Assembly (NCBI GenBank): GCA_001599755.1 | Contig: BCHX01000009.1 | Coordinates: forward strand, 558,001-622,000 | Length of the DNA stretch: 64,000 nucleotides | Direction: 5' to 3' | Source of the DNA: Gliomastix tumulicola | Taxonomy: Eukaryota > Ascomycota > Sordariomycetes > Hypocreales > Bionectriaceae | Part shown: positions 12,535-24,415 of the stretch, in pieces | How the letters are laid out: the number at the start of each line of letters is the position of its first letter | Position numbering within the stretch: position 1 is the stretch's first letter | The notes under the pieces: model-generated | The model's database searches: none | What the model was told of the DNA's origin: nothing | The model's input: only the letters and a program-made list of their open reading frames with translations | Position numbers and translations under genes: made by a program

Positions 12535-12818
12535 AGAAAGCTCTTCGAGGGCATGTCGAGTAGGCACTCGGTGCCCGAGTGCAGTCCAGAAACTGGGAAT
12601 CCGGAGCTGCTGGTTCAGAGGGCCTTTACTACCAAGGGAGGCAAAGTTGGAGGCAAAGTTGAAGAGGCGTAATCTGTGATGATGTCTGATGGTCACGATC
12701 GGTTTGACGGATTCAACGATGGCGTTAAGGATGATTTAGCTAGATTTGCTCCGAGGCTCGCGCCTCAACAAATAATGATTGATAGCTTAGTACTATTGTT
12801 ACCAATGTTCAAGCCTGT

Positions 12819-15399
12819 TTACTCGAACCCCAGTGACATCCCCAAACCTTCTCCTCCAAGGAACAGTCCAGTTGTGCCGCCTCCTTGCTCCCTCTCCCTG
12901 AGAAGAGCAGCAACATCCACTCTGCCACCAGTGATGTACTTCTCACTGACTCCGAGGTTCACTCTCTTCCCGAGCTCCTCCCTCAGCTGCGCCTTCATCA
13001 CGCCAAGCTCGGCCTTGGTGATCTCACTCGCCTGCTTCTCTTTCCTCTTTCTGCCACCTCCGCGTCCACCTTTCCACCCGCCGCCGACGTTACCCTCGTC
13101 TTCCGAATCGTACTCGACTCCAAGCTCCTCAGCCGTGTTCCGCATGAACGAATCCTCGGAGTGAGCCCTCTCCTTGGCGAGCGCCGCGTCCGCGATGCGC
13201 TTGGCGAGGTCGGCGCGGGGCTTTAATCGTGACACAATGTGCCGGTCGACGGAGAGGGTCTGAATAACGTGCTGCTTCTTTGCCGACGACTTGGCGTGGA
13301 CTTTACCCGCCAGTCTACGTGTGGGGAGGACCTCGTCTGCAGAACACAGCATGACACTCATGCCCGTCCTGCCTCCACGCGCCGTACGTCCCGATCGGTG
13401 GACGTACGTGTCTGCCGCCCGCGGAACGTGGTAGTGCACGACCATCTCGACCTCGGGGATATCGAGACCACGCGCCGCGACGTCCGTCGCCACGAGGACG
13501 CTCGACCGGGAGCCGGCCGGGTTCTTGTTGGTGGCCCCGGCGGCGGTGAAGCGTTCCAGGGAGCGGAGGCGGGCCTTCTGCGGCATCTGGCTGTGCAGGG
13601 GCGTGGCGTCGATGTTGAGGTTGGCGAGGAAGGGGGTGATGCGGCGGACGGCGGAGATGGAGTTGGCGAAGATGAGGGTGCGGTGCTTGGGGTTGAGAAG
13701 GAGGACGGCGTAGAGGAAGAGGTCCTGCGAAGAATGTTAGCAAGCGTGGACATCGGGGGTTGCTTGTATCGAGTGTTTGTTTGCCTACCTTTTCCATGGC
13801 ACCACACTCGATGAGACCTTCCTTGAGGCCCTCCGCCATCTGCCGGATGGGGTTGACGTCGATGAACTTGGGCTCTTGGCGGAACTTGAGACACTTCATG
13901 AGATACTCCATCTTGTTTTCGTCGCTGCCACCCTTGAGTTTTCGCTTCCCTCGTCCGGCGAGCTTGGTCTGTAGGTCCTTGTCGAACGTCGCCGAGAAGA
14001 CAAGGGTCTGTCGAGGAGGTAGATCCTCGTCATCCTCGTCCTCGCTGTCCTCCTCATCGCTCGCGGCTTCGGGGTCCCTTCTGTCCAGCGCTCCGATGAT
14101 GTCCTCCGCCTCCTTGAACTGCCCGGCCTTGAAGAGGCGGTCTGCCTCGTCGACTACCAGGAACTGGATCTTGGTGAAGGACTCCTGGAGCTGGACATCG
14201 CCCTCGAGAACCTCCCATAGACGGCCGGGAGTACCAATGATCACGTCGGCCTTCTGCAGCTGTCGGCGCTGCTTCTGGATGCTGAGGCCGCCCGTGATAA
14301 CACACACATAGGGAGCGGACGGGAGACCCTTGCATAGCGCTTGGAGGTGGTCGCCCAGCTGCTTGGCCAATTCTCTTGTAGGGCTGAGAACAACAGCCAG
14401 AGGAGGTCGACGGCCCTTCTCCTTGATATCTCCCTCCTCCTCCTCGTCATCCTCGCCGGCTTCTTCCTGCTGCTCCTCTTGGGACTCGTGGGCCTCGAGC
14501 CAGCGCTCCACGATGGGAATGCCAAAGGCGAGCGTCTTGCCGGAACCCGTCTGTGCTTTCCCGATGACGTCCTCACCGTCTAGGATCTGGGGGATCGCCT
14601 GTGCCTGGATCTCCGTCGGCTTCGGGAATCCGAGCTTCGAGACTGCAGACAGCATAGCCGGCGACAGGTTCAGCCCCGCCCAGGCAGCCACGTCGACGGA
14701 CCTGTCCTGCTCGTCTTCTTCTTCTTCTTCTGCTGCGTCCGCCAGGGAACTGAAAGGGTTGGCGCCGGGCGCTTCTTTGCCTTTCCTCCGGCCGCCCAGG
14801 GCATGGTCGCCCTTGTCCTGCTTTTGTTGCTGCTTCTTGCCGGCCTTTTTGCCCTTCTTCGCGTCGCTGTCGTCCTTTTGGCCCGGAGCCTGTTCTTGAG
14901 GGACCGCAGTCGCCAGCCCATCTTGACGATGCCGATCTTGGCCGGCAGCGACATGTTCGCCCTCCACAGGGTCGTCGCCAAAGCCTTCAAACGACTCGTC
15001 TTCGTCATCGTGCACGTCGACTACGTTCTCGTCGTCGTCCTCGTCTTCGTTCTCGCCTCGGGGCTGTTGTGCTGTCGCTGTCGCTGTCGCTGTCGCTGTC
15101 GTCTTCTTCTCGTCCTTCACGACGAACTGGACCTTGCCGCCATCCCTGACGACGTCGACGCCCTCGATGACCTGCAGACCGCCAAACGCATCAACGTCGA
15201 CCGTGTCCCAGGCCAGCGAGCCCGCGTCGACGACAGTACGCCCCTTCGGACGGTGGAGGGAGGGACCGCTGGAGGAGGTGCGGCTCTTCTTCTTGGCGGC
15301 GGGCTTCGTCGACTTGGGCGCGGGGTGCTGCTGCTTGGAGCGCTTCGGGCCGCTCTGAGGGGGCTGCTGAAGCTTGCGCTTTTTGGATTGCGAGTTCAT
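12819..15399 (-). CDS. MAK5: ATP-dependent DEAD-box RNA helicase Mak5
   Basis: Two exons (minus), 15399-13789 and 13724-12819, separated by a 64-nt GT-AG intron; 838 aa. I chose the ATG at 15399 (MNSQSKKRKL) because the basic N-terminus is typical; the frame is open further upstream without support. Motifs in order: AQTGSGKT (about 282), PTRELAKQL, GTPGRLWEVLE, VDEADRL (about 413), SATFD, then VATDVAARGLDIPE and HRSGRTARGGRTG (about 640-650). A long acidic and low-complexity N-terminus and acidic insertions between helicase motifs are family traits. Mak5 (human DDX24) acts in the nucleolus in 60S ribosomal subunit assembly. A (GTCGCT)n tract encodes alternating Thr-Ala near 15065-15100. The 3' end converges on the nuclease gene, 284 nt away. 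Confidence 0.93.
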
Positions 15400-16656
15400 T
15401 TGAGGCGTGCCGTCGTTGTGTCTGGTCTGTTGTCGCTGGGGTGTTGGGATTCGAGGGGTAGTTCGTGGGTGATTGTCAGGATCGACCTTTTTTTTTTTTT
15501 TCCCTCCCTGGCTTAAGTTGAGGTCGGTCCAATTGCCGCCGATCCCCGAAAACTGAGGTACTTTGATTTGGTGGATATTACCTAGTAGCAAGTACCCTAC
15601 ACCCCTCTGCCCTCGTCTCGAGGCACTTGAAGAAATCCGGCCTTGAATTGAATAAGTTAAATAAATAGTTTAAAATAAAAAAAGAAATTCACTTTAAATT
15701 AAATATATATTTTAAATTAAAAGAGTATATTATTAATCTAGGGGAAACGGTTCGCTATCCGGCCGGGCAGCGGTTGTGCCACTTGATCATGTCGTGCCAT
15801 CTGGTCGGTGTTATCCCCAAGTGTTCGAGTTTAGAAGGAGTTGACGAGCTACCCGATTGGGTAGTAGAGAAACAGAGAGAGAGCCATTGGATCATCACAG
15901 CAGCTAGATAATCGACTCGAGGTTGTAATGATGATGAATTTTCGGTACCAGATCGGGCGGCTGTCCCGCCCAAAAGGGCCTGGGGTCCGGGCCCCAATGC
16001 CCCGAGTCAGTATAAACAACAGTTCTCGAATCATGCACAGCGGTGATTGCCTTACAGTAGCGGGTTGTTCCGGGTAAGGCAATCCTACATCGTGTTAGAA
16101 AATTGCATATCAGCAGAGGAATACTACCACCCCCATCTGACAGTCGAGCTGCGTGCCAAGATCAACCAGCAAATAGGAGGAGAACAAGAAACAGGGATAC
16201 TGATGGTCAGCCCCAAAGTGCAGCCAAACATGCATATTGGTCAGCCAAACATGCATGTAAGTCAGCAAAGCTACAGCTGGCAGAATATATTAAATGCGAC
16301 GCCCAAGATGCTACTATTGGCTCGTAACAGCCTTTCAGCTGTGTCTGGGGAGTTGCCAACATCCGATTTGAGGTTAGATTCATGTGCGATCACGGTGACT
16401 GGGCAGGGGTAGAATTTGCCTTGCCTGTGAGGTGACATTGTCACATTCCCCTGTCTGGTTGCCTTACCTCCTAATAATATGATCCCCCGCACTGAGGGCC
16501 TCTCCCTCTTGAAGCGACAGACCCTTATATTCCCTGCCCGAAATATCTCAACCGGGACAGCTGCACTTGCGCGATTTGCAACTGTGCAGTCACGGAGCAA
16601 CACTTCCACCTACCTTGCGGTCACAGGCTTAACAGCTTATTGCCACTACTGTTGCC
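15400..16656. other. Divergent spacer MAK5 / ankyrin-CorA gene, with AT-rich island
   Basis: This 1.26-kb region lies between divergent starts. It includes a poly-T run (15489-15503) in the probable MAK5 leader and an AT-rich island at about 15645-15740 that stands out from the GC-rich surroundings. No coding sequence is supported. Confidence 0.55.
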
Positions 16657-19600
16657 ATGCCCTCTCCCTCGGAAGAACTTATCGAGCTTGCAGGCAAAGG
16701 AGAGATTGAGGAATTGAGGAGGCTGCTCTCAGAAAACCCCAATATCGACATCAACCTCACGGATGAGAACTACGGACAAACACCCTTGTCATGGGCGGCG
16801 GAGAATGGGTACGAGGAAGTCGTCGAGCTTCTGCTCGATAAAAAAGCCGATGTTGGAATTCAGGATAAGTTGGGGCATACCGCTTTCTTCTGGGCGAGTA
16901 CGAACCGAAGGAAAGTGGTTCTTGAACGGCTATTCAAGGCACAAAATCCGACGAAAGAGAGCGGACCGGTGGTAGGGGCCTCGACAGCTGATGTGGCGAC
17001 CATCTTCTTGAACGTCGCCGCCGAAGGGTGGTCAGAAGTATTGAAACGTCGCTTTCTTGACCACCCAGGCTTTGACGTGAACCTCGCGGATAGCAGACGG
17101 AGTACAGCACTGATGTATGCCGCCAAAGGGGGTCATCTTGATGTTGTCGAGCAGTTGATCGATAGGAAAGCAGACGTGAGCTTGAAAAACGAGGACGAAG
17201 ACACTGCACTGCTCTTTGCAATCCGAGAGGGACACGCAAGCGTGCTAAAGAGGCTTTTACGGGAAGACAACAAAATTGGGGCGAGTGATCATCGACTACT
17301 CATGGCCGCTTCAAGAGGGGGAAACACTGACATGATTGTCGGACTTCTCAATGCTGAGGCAGATCCCTGGAAAGCCGATGAGCACGGATTTCTGCCTCTC
17401 CATCGGGCTGCTGAACAAGGTCACACCGAGGCAATGAAAACTCTCATAGACCACATGGGGGATAATTGGGTTCGGACTCTTTTTCTGAAAGACAACGAGA
17501 AGACAAAGGTGTTCAGTGCATTGGTGATAGCGGTCCATGGCGATAAGGAATCCTGGGAGAGCGAGGAGCAGATGCAAGATTACCTGACTGTCGGGGATGA
17601 TTGGGGCAGCTGTGCATTTCACTACACAGCTGTTTTTGGATGGCTGGATATCGCGAAACGATTTTTGGATTGGGGCGTCGACGTCGAGGTTTTAGACAAA
17701 GAGACCTGCAGTGCGCTTTTTTTCGCCGCCAATTACGGTCAACCCGGGGTTGTAGCGTGGCTTCTGAGCGACTACGCGGACGTCGTGGACTTTGATCGGC
17801 GAGTCGTTTCCTACACTCCTCTCCTGGTAGCGGTGGAACTGGGATTCACCGAGGTTGTGAAAAGGCTATGTGAATCCGGGAAAGCAGACATCAATGCCAC
17901 TGTCAGTGGTGTTACCGGCATGACGGCATTGATGATTGCTGCCCAGCGCGGGCACGACGAGTCAGTACCACATATCCTCGAGTGCGCCCCTGAGCTTGAG
18001 ATCAAGAACGACGATGGGCGGACCGCGCTATGCCTATCAATTGCATACAGGAGCCTGGATATTGCGAAACGGCTGGTTCAAGCAGGAGCCGACGTTTACG
18101 TTATGGATGGCGAATCGAAATCACCAATTGCACATGCTGTTGAGGCTGGTGTCGAATATTTGAAGGTAGTTCTCATGAGCCCAGAGGGTCGACTTCGGGC
18201 GGATGCTATTGAGATTGCTCTTCGCTACAGCTGCCGGAAAGATTACGTCGAAATCATTGCCTTCATACTTTCATCGAGAGAATACCTGAACACCAAGGAC
18301 GAAGCTGGAAGATCCATACTTTCTCTTGCCGCAGAGCAGGGCAACAGAATCGAAGTTAGAAAGCTTTGCGACAGAGAGTTAGACCCCGTCCAGAAGGACC
18401 GTGACGGGCGAACCCCGATCTCGTGGGCGGCAGTCGGGAGGGATGAGGAGGCTATCAAGATTCTTCTGGCCCAGCCGAAGGCAGCGCTATCTGCCGATGA
18501 ACCAGATAACATGAAGAAGACGCCGCTGGCGTGGGCAGCAGAGGCCGGTCACGTTTCTGCCGTTAAGTTTCTGCTGGATTTCAACGCCAGTGGAGGTCCT
18601 CGCCCCGATCAAGCACCCAAATCTGAAGGACCAAGCACGTCGGCGAAACCTGGACCAACAGTTCCACCCGAAAGACTCACGCCTGGCGCTCAAAAGCCCC
18701 CTCCGGAGGCGACGATGTCTGGAAGACGCGACCAGACGACGTATAATCTGAGGAAAAGTACAAGGAAGATCACAATCGACTCGCGAGATAACAAGGACTG
18801 GACGCCTCTTTGCCATGCTGCCGTCAATGGACACAAGGCGGTAGTGGATCTATTGCTGGACCACGGGGCAGACCCGAAGGCCCAGATCCTTCGTGATTCA
18901 GACGTCCTCGATATTGTGGCGCGAACGGTGACCGAGCTTCGTTCAGCTGCTCAGAAGAAGGAGAAATCAGAATCCGACTTGCAATCGCAAGAAAAGGGCG
19001 ACACGATGGCATTGCTGAGCGAGATCAAGCGCAAACTAAGCGAGTTTGAGTCGTTGGGCACTAGAATCAAAAACTCTGGCCCTGTGGACGGAGAGTTCTC
19101 AGCGACGGTGGTCGACATTCTCGAAGGCCAAGGCTATGCTGCTCCGAAGCATGAGATGAGAAGCGTCGACGAGATTCTGGAAAAGGGACTGGCACCACCG
19201 GATCCTGATGTCACGGTGAAGTGGATTCATTTGCCTGCAAACAATGTGAGTTACGAACGCACAGGTGCGAATATTCAATGTATCTCGATTTGACACGATT
19301 GCGCACAGGTGAAATGGGTCGAGGTAAGGTTGCCACACGGATAGGAAGGAAGAATGAATTCAGTCGAGTGCGGAAATGCTAACCCGGAATCCAAGATCCT
19401 CATGTCAAAACTGTTCGGATCGTCAGGTGGTAGCGAAGCACGCTTCATCTTGCAGAACATCCGGTGGTTGAACAAGCAGCACAAGTCCTCGAAAACGGAT
19501 CCTCCCCATCATGCTCGATTCATGCAGCCATCTTGCGAATCATTCGACCTTGGTAAGTGCTGCGGTCTAATATCGTGAGGAGGAGTATGAGTATGCTGCG

Positions 19601-21562
19601 ATATCGTGGCTAATCAATAGCAAGCAAAAATTGATTCTGCGCATGATGGAGAGAAGGACGTGAGACCTACTAGGGGCTTCGTCTTGTTTGTAAGTAAACC
19701 CATTCTGTGAGTGAGAAGCAACTGACGGAGGACATACCCAGATGCCTTACTTGCATTGGGAAACAGTACGAGAGCTTAGGATTCTACAAGAGGCAAGCCG
19801 AAAGCCGAACAAAGAAAGCAGCACATCAGACAAGAAAACGGAGGAGCCCAACGGTACCGAAAGATTGTACAAAATGTACTTGAACATCGATCGTCCGCTG
19901 CATATCCGCCGCACTCTCGACCAGTTTCACTACCGGGATGTCATCGACACGAGCAGCCGAGATAAAGACCAAACATGCCATCGATATTGCATGAACCACC
20001 TTGGAACCCCAGAAGAGGATCGAGTCACAGTTATGGTTGACCAGTTGTGGCTCTGGGTGATTCCGGGATGGAAAGGCTCGCGGCCGCTGGTCATCACTGC
20101 TTTTCCTCAACGCGCCAACCGCATCAAGAATTCGTCGTCGAGGAAGATGACGGCGCTGATCTTCCGCATCCTCCAGCATTGCGGCGATCTGCGGATCAAG
20201 ACAGGCTACGATCTCGCTGAGATCATCGTTGGGGAGTGTTCAAAGATTTTCTTCGATGATCGAAGTCGTCTAGACCCCAGATTTCAATTCTTTGACATCT
20301 ACTCCAGGTCCATCGCGATCATTGTAAGTTTGGAAATCTTTCAGTATAAAAGTGACAAGGACAGGTCTCTAATGTTCTTCTGGCTCCATATTTTAGGCAG
20401 ATAAGGATACTTCAAGATTCGACCTATTCAAGAAGAACGTCGAGGACTACGGGAAGCGGTTGAGAAACCCCGCCACGGAAACTTCTGACGAGGACAACAA
20501 CAACGAGAGGGAGTCCCTGGTCGCGTTGATTGATATAAAAGCTGATATTGCTGATCTTCGAGAGATCAAGGACATCAAGGAAGAGCTGAGCATGATGTCT
20601 TCATTGTTCCACTTCCAGAAGGATGTGGCGGACACTCTCTTCCCTTTGCTGGCCGATGAGAGGGAGTCCATACTTCACTCACAACGTGGTACGGACGCCT
20701 CTTCCGAATCTGTGAAGCAATCAGCACAAGACGATACGGCGTACCGAAAGCTTCATTCGCCAATGCTTTCGGCCATCGATAAAGGCCTCGATCAGCTGGC
20801 GCAGCTGGAAAGGGCTGCAAATTCGGCTGCCGATAATGTAACGTTGCCCAAGCGCTCTGAACTGATCACGTTGGCTGGCTGTGTGCCTAACACGATGACT
20901 ATAGATCCAACAGTTGCTTGATCTGAAGAACAAACAGGCCAACCTTCGTGAAGTCAAGTCAACGCGAGAGCTGGATGAGAAGCTTTTCCAGCTGAGCAAG
21001 CAGACTCGACGACAGGCGAGAACCATCATGATTTTCACCGTCTTCACTATTGTCTTCGTAAGTCAACAATCTTGGACCGTCTCGAGACTCTCTGACTCAT
21101 TAATCCTAGCTGCCGCCGTCGTTTATGTCGTCATTCCTAGCTTTGGAGGTATCTCAATTTCCATGGAAAGACGGCAAGCTCTCTCTCAGCTACGTGCTCA
21201 AGTCGCTCCGTAAGCCATTCCCTTAATTCCGCAAATGTCAACTCATTGGTGCAGTCAACACCAAGGACTGATCTAACGTCAATGCCCTAGTGAGCGTGTC
21301 ATTCGGAATCATCGTCCCCACGCTTCTTTTTGCTTTCTATAGGGATATCGGAGAGAAGCTACGGAAGCACCTGAAAGGCGGCAGCGCTGAGAAGTCCGAT
21401 CCTGGCATTGCAGTTGAAAGTTCTAGCAGCGGCGACAAGACTGCCAAGGGCGACAAGGCTTCCGGAAACGGAGATGCATCATTTCCTATGCGCCCTCCTG
21501 GAGGAGACGAAGAGCAAGGATACGGGAACGGACAAGAAGCAAAACGCCCACGTCTCAATTGA
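16657..21562 (+). CDS. Ankyrin-repeat protein fused to CorA-like membrane module
   Basis: Nine exons: 16657-19245, 19309-19323, 19396-19552, 19625-19689, 19742-20323, 20397-20837, 20905-21057, 21110-21209 and 21291-21562; 1,457 aa. Residues about 20-720 hold many ankyrin repeats (GQTPLSWAAENGYEEVVELLL and similar), then a Pro-rich basic linker and one more repeat. From about 850 the sequence follows the fungal CorA-like pattern: WIHLPANN, VLFMPYLHWET, then VDQLWLWVI. A long helical segment (QQLLDLKNKQANL) leads to two predicted membrane helices at about 1322-1346 and 1368-1388. CorA proteins are Mg2+ channels, but the GMN selectivity triplet expected after helix 1 is absent (the sequence reads SSFLALEVSQF). 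Transport is therefore doubtful; a membrane-anchored sensor is an inference. Exon 2 is only 15 nt. Confidence 0.85.
19309..19323 (+). other. 15-nt microexon of the ankyrin-CorA gene
   Basis: The exon encodes VKWVE and lies between a 63-nt and a 72-nt intron. CAG precedes it, GTAAGG follows it, and all phases are 0. It completes the conserved LPANN-(V/M)xWVE motif at the start of the CorA-like region, so skipping it would remove exactly five residues without a frameshift. Confidence 0.7.
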
Positions 21563-21575
21563 TACACAATGTCGG

Positions 21576-21610
21576 CTTGGAGGCTCCACTTGATCCGCGG
21601 AGCCTCCAAG
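21576..21610 (+). repeat. Perfect 12-bp inverted repeat downstream of the ankyrin-CorA stop
   Basis: Arms 21576-21587 (CTTGGAGGCTCC) and 21599-21610 (GGAGCCTCCAAG) pair perfectly around an 11-nt loop, 13 nt after the stop codon. It would form a GC-rich hairpin in the 3' UTR. A role in mRNA stability or 3' processing is only a possibility. Confidence 0.8.
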
Positions 21611-22400
21611 GGAAGATAGATAATCTGGCGCAAGAGGGCACATAACATATTACATACCTAATACACCCTTCTTCCATAAGAGGTATATTATAGCCAGGGC
21701 GCACTGCCTGATTGAGGCTGGAAGATAGGGCTTGAATAAGAATGTCTCGGCCACCCATAAACGAAGGCCACGATTGAGCGTGCCGGCGCCCCTACTGCTA
21801 ATCGAGCCCTGAGACCAACAAGTTCTTCGAATCGGCGGCCCTTACGCAAGAGCAGGTCAGATTTGTGCTGGAGACGTCTCGGCTTGTTGAAAATCAACGT
21901 ATGCTTGCCCACAATGACACCCGGCGGAACAAGTGAGTTGTTGACAGAATCATAGACCAACAGATGAAGAGCGTGAGAATGGAGGAAGACCACTAGCATG
22001 ACTTGTATTGGATCTCATAGCTCTAGGACGAAGACTGGACGCCTGAGAAGATGGATTAGCTTCCACGGCAACGTTTCAAGTTTACCTTACCAACTACCCT
22101 TCGCTACCTGTCGTGTTACTGGCGCATATTACAGGGAACTACGCGAACGTGGTCCTCGTTGGCATGCGGTCAAATAAATACTTGAGTTATGGGACCACAC
22201 ACACCCAAAATTTGGGTGTATATGTGGCTCAAGCTTTTCTTTAATTGCGTGATTGGGTGCTGGTACTCTTCCTAGTTTCCCTAGAGTATCATCAATCAAT
22301 CAATCGATCAAGTACCTTCATCATGGCGGATTGTTTCGATGCAACGTGTTAATGGAAAACGGTAGTTGTATTGCTTGGCTTTGCGATGACCTGAAGCTAG
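21611..22400. other. Spacer with imperfect palindrome
   Basis: No gene is supported. A 9-bp inverted repeat with a 1-nt centre lies at 22201-22219 (ACACCCAAA/TTTGGGTGT) and is weakly extended by CCACAC/GTGG flanks. A 103-codon minus-strand ORF (21688-21999) has no recognisable family. Confidence 0.5.
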
Positions 22401-22890
22401 CTAGCCAGTCACAAGAACCGGACGTACGAAGAATTCCCCCCTGACTTTCCGAGGCTCGATGTCCCAAAACGGCGGTCGGTCTTTGTACTCGAAAACCCTT
22501 GCAAAGTTGCAAAGGCCAGGTCCAGTGGCGGCGGCAGTTCCCAGCACAGGGCTTCATTGCGCAGCCAAAGCCGGATCAGGTGCCGCTGGGAGCCTGGGGC
22601 GTTCCTCGAACGTCTCTCGCCGGTGGAGCAGGGCCAGGTTGTTGTTGAGCCGTATGTCGCCCTTCTTCTTCTATGCAAGTCTAGAGCTCGTGGTCACGTG
22701 CGACGAAATGAATCGCGTCAAGGGCCTCGAGCTGGGCGTCGGTCAGACGTGGGATTCCTGGCGATCGTGGATGGCCTGGCGCGGCGCCGCACAGGAGGTG
22801 ACGAGACAGGTTCATCATGACCTTTGCCCTCGTGGAAGTGGAGAAGAGGCCTCTCGACGTATGGGGGATTATATGTATACGCACCACTAA
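22401..22890 (-). pseudogene. TauD/TfdA-type dioxygenase, broken C-terminal fragment
   Basis: Read on the minus strand, four pieces of one protein family appear in order but in different frames. The first includes LTDAQLEALDAIHFVARDHEL (about 22760-22681) and is preceded by KVMMNLSR. The second is GDIRLNNNLALLHRRETFEE, the third RHLIRLWLRNEALCWELPPP, and the last VFEYKDRPPFWDIEPRKV ending in TAG at 22401-22403. This matches the C-terminal half of fungal TauD/TfdA Fe(II)/2-oxoglutarate dioxygenases, including the NNLALLH and RHLIRLWLRN blocks that carry the second His and the Arg. A TAG follows DHEL, and at least two shifts of frame without plausible introns separate the pieces. I find no N-terminal half upstream. 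I call it a decayed fragment. Its substrate in life is unknown. Confidence 0.78.
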
Positions 22891-23575
22891 GAAGATGGCG
22901 TGCAGAAGCTACCTTGGCTGCTACACGGGATCAGATATACTGCAGCATACTGAAATTTCCTCGTACGACGGATGAAGATCGCCGATTGGGCCTGTACGCT
23001 TGATAGGGCTTTAGGGGGTCAATAAAGACCACTTTGCAATCTGGTTTGAGGGAACTAAAGATGGACTATTATATGCTCTTTTTAAATGGTATTCTCCATT
23101 CCAGCCCATAGTTTTCTCTTCTGTCCCTTCCATCGCAAATATCGCAAACATCTCCATCCCGTGCTTGTTATGCCTGAGCTGGTGCCCGTCCAAACGTCAC
23201 ACCGTCACGTCATTCCCACGGGGATCACTAAATCACGGTGCTTCCTGCAATGGTCCTCAGCATGAGTAGTGATCGGCTGTCTGCGGTCTAATGCACGCAT
23301 GATTCGTCGTTCACGGCGCAACCCGAAGTTGATATTTGATGATCGCTATGTCTATTATCAACCAATACCAAGTCTACCTGTAGTCGGCAGCGCTTTCCAT
23401 AAGCACCGATGGTGACAAAACCAGCAAACCAGGGCGATGGCTTCCACCCTGACTGGAAATACAGACCCATCCAGCCTCCTTAGATAAAAGTCCAGCCAGG
23501 CAGGGGTGGATGTCCCTCAAACACGTGGGAGACCTTGCAGCAGTCGCAGAGAAGCCAGACTGGGTGCCTTGGCTG
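22891..23575. other. Spacer, no gene seen
   Basis: This stretch lies between the dioxygenase remnant and the hypothetical gene. Only short shadow-type ORFs are present and no N-terminal half of the dioxygenase was found here. Confidence 0.5.
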
Positions 23576-24415
23576 CTAGCCCTCGCTCGAGAGGTCGGCG
23601 TTGCTGCTGCTGCTGCTACTACTGCTGCTGCTGCTGGCCGGAAAAGACGGCGACGGGAGGGTGATGTAATGAGGCACGAAGGGGCAGCACTGGCACTCCT
23701 TCCGTTGCGGCGTCGGCGTCACCCCGTCGTCCTCGTCGTCGTTGATCGTGGACTGGGCCGATGCCATGCCGCTCGTGTCCTTTGGGCTGTGCGGTTCCAC
23801 GCCGTCTTCGTCTCGGTTGTGCCTGGCCCAGAAGGGCGCATAGTCGCTGTCGTGTTCGTGTTCGCCCGTCCAGTCGACGCGGTGGAAGTGCACCCTCGGC
23901 TCTATCACGTCGCTGGTCTTGTTTTGGGCGCACGGCGGTGTTCTTGTCTTCTGTGGGGATGTCTCTGCGGTGGCGGATGCTGTTGATTCCTCCGGCTTTC
24001 TCTTGGGAGGAGTCTGCACGTCGTCTCGAAGTCTTTCCCAGAGGCCGGCGCAGATCATCTCCCAGAAGGGGGGCAAACGAAAGAGACGGGCACAGGCTTG
24101 GATTCCCTCCTGGCGGTCTAGTTCGCCGAATGACTTGAGCTCCTCCATGGACGGAAGCGGCCCCGGGGCGACGCGGATGAGGGCAGCTCTCCTACCGAAG
24201 CTGGACTCATCGTTACCTGCGTAGCGCGGCCACTTCTCATGGAGGTATCTTGAGAGGTACGCCTGGGGATCATCGAGATGCTCTTCCGGGTTGGCCTGCG
24301 GTTTTGTTTCTACCTCTCGGTTCGTGTGGTATTGGTATTGTTGACGTCGACGTTGGGGATGAAGGAGTCTCTCCGGGAGCCCGATGCTACGCTTCTTTTT
24401 GTCTCCTGGCTCCAT
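23576..24415 (-). CDS. Hypothetical protein with poly-Ser tail
   Basis: A single 279-codon ORF starts at ATG 24415 (MEPGDKKKRS). I do not recognise it. The protein is hydrophilic, with no signal peptide or membrane helix. The centre has a possible ordered segment, PQAYLSRYLHEKWPRYAG to FRLPPFWEMICAGLWERLRDD (roughly residues 50-135). It is followed by a Thr/Pro/Lys-rich stretch, an acidic region and a run of about a dozen Ser near the C-terminus encoded by AGC/AGT repeats. The ordered segment and its Trp/Tyr content argue for a real gene, but an ORF of this length in GC-rich DNA without family support remains tentative. Confidence 0.5.
   Translation of the reverse strand: MEPGDKKKRSIGLPERLLHPQRRRQQYQYHTNREVETKPQANPEEHLDDPQAYLSRYLHEKWPRYAGNDESSFGRRAALIRVAPGPLPSMEELKSFGELDRQEGIQACARLFRLPPFWEMICAGLWERLRDDVQTPPKRKPEESTASATAETSPQKTRTPPCAQNKTSDVIEPRVHFHRVDWTGEHEHDSDYAPFWARHNRDEDGVEPHSPKDTSGMASAQSTINDDEDDGVTPTPQRKECQCCPFVPHYITLPSPSFPASSSSSSSSSSSNADLSSEG

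Noticed and set aside
22201..22219. Short palindrome considered as a transposon terminal repeat
   Set aside because: No second copy, target-site duplication or transposase was found nearby.
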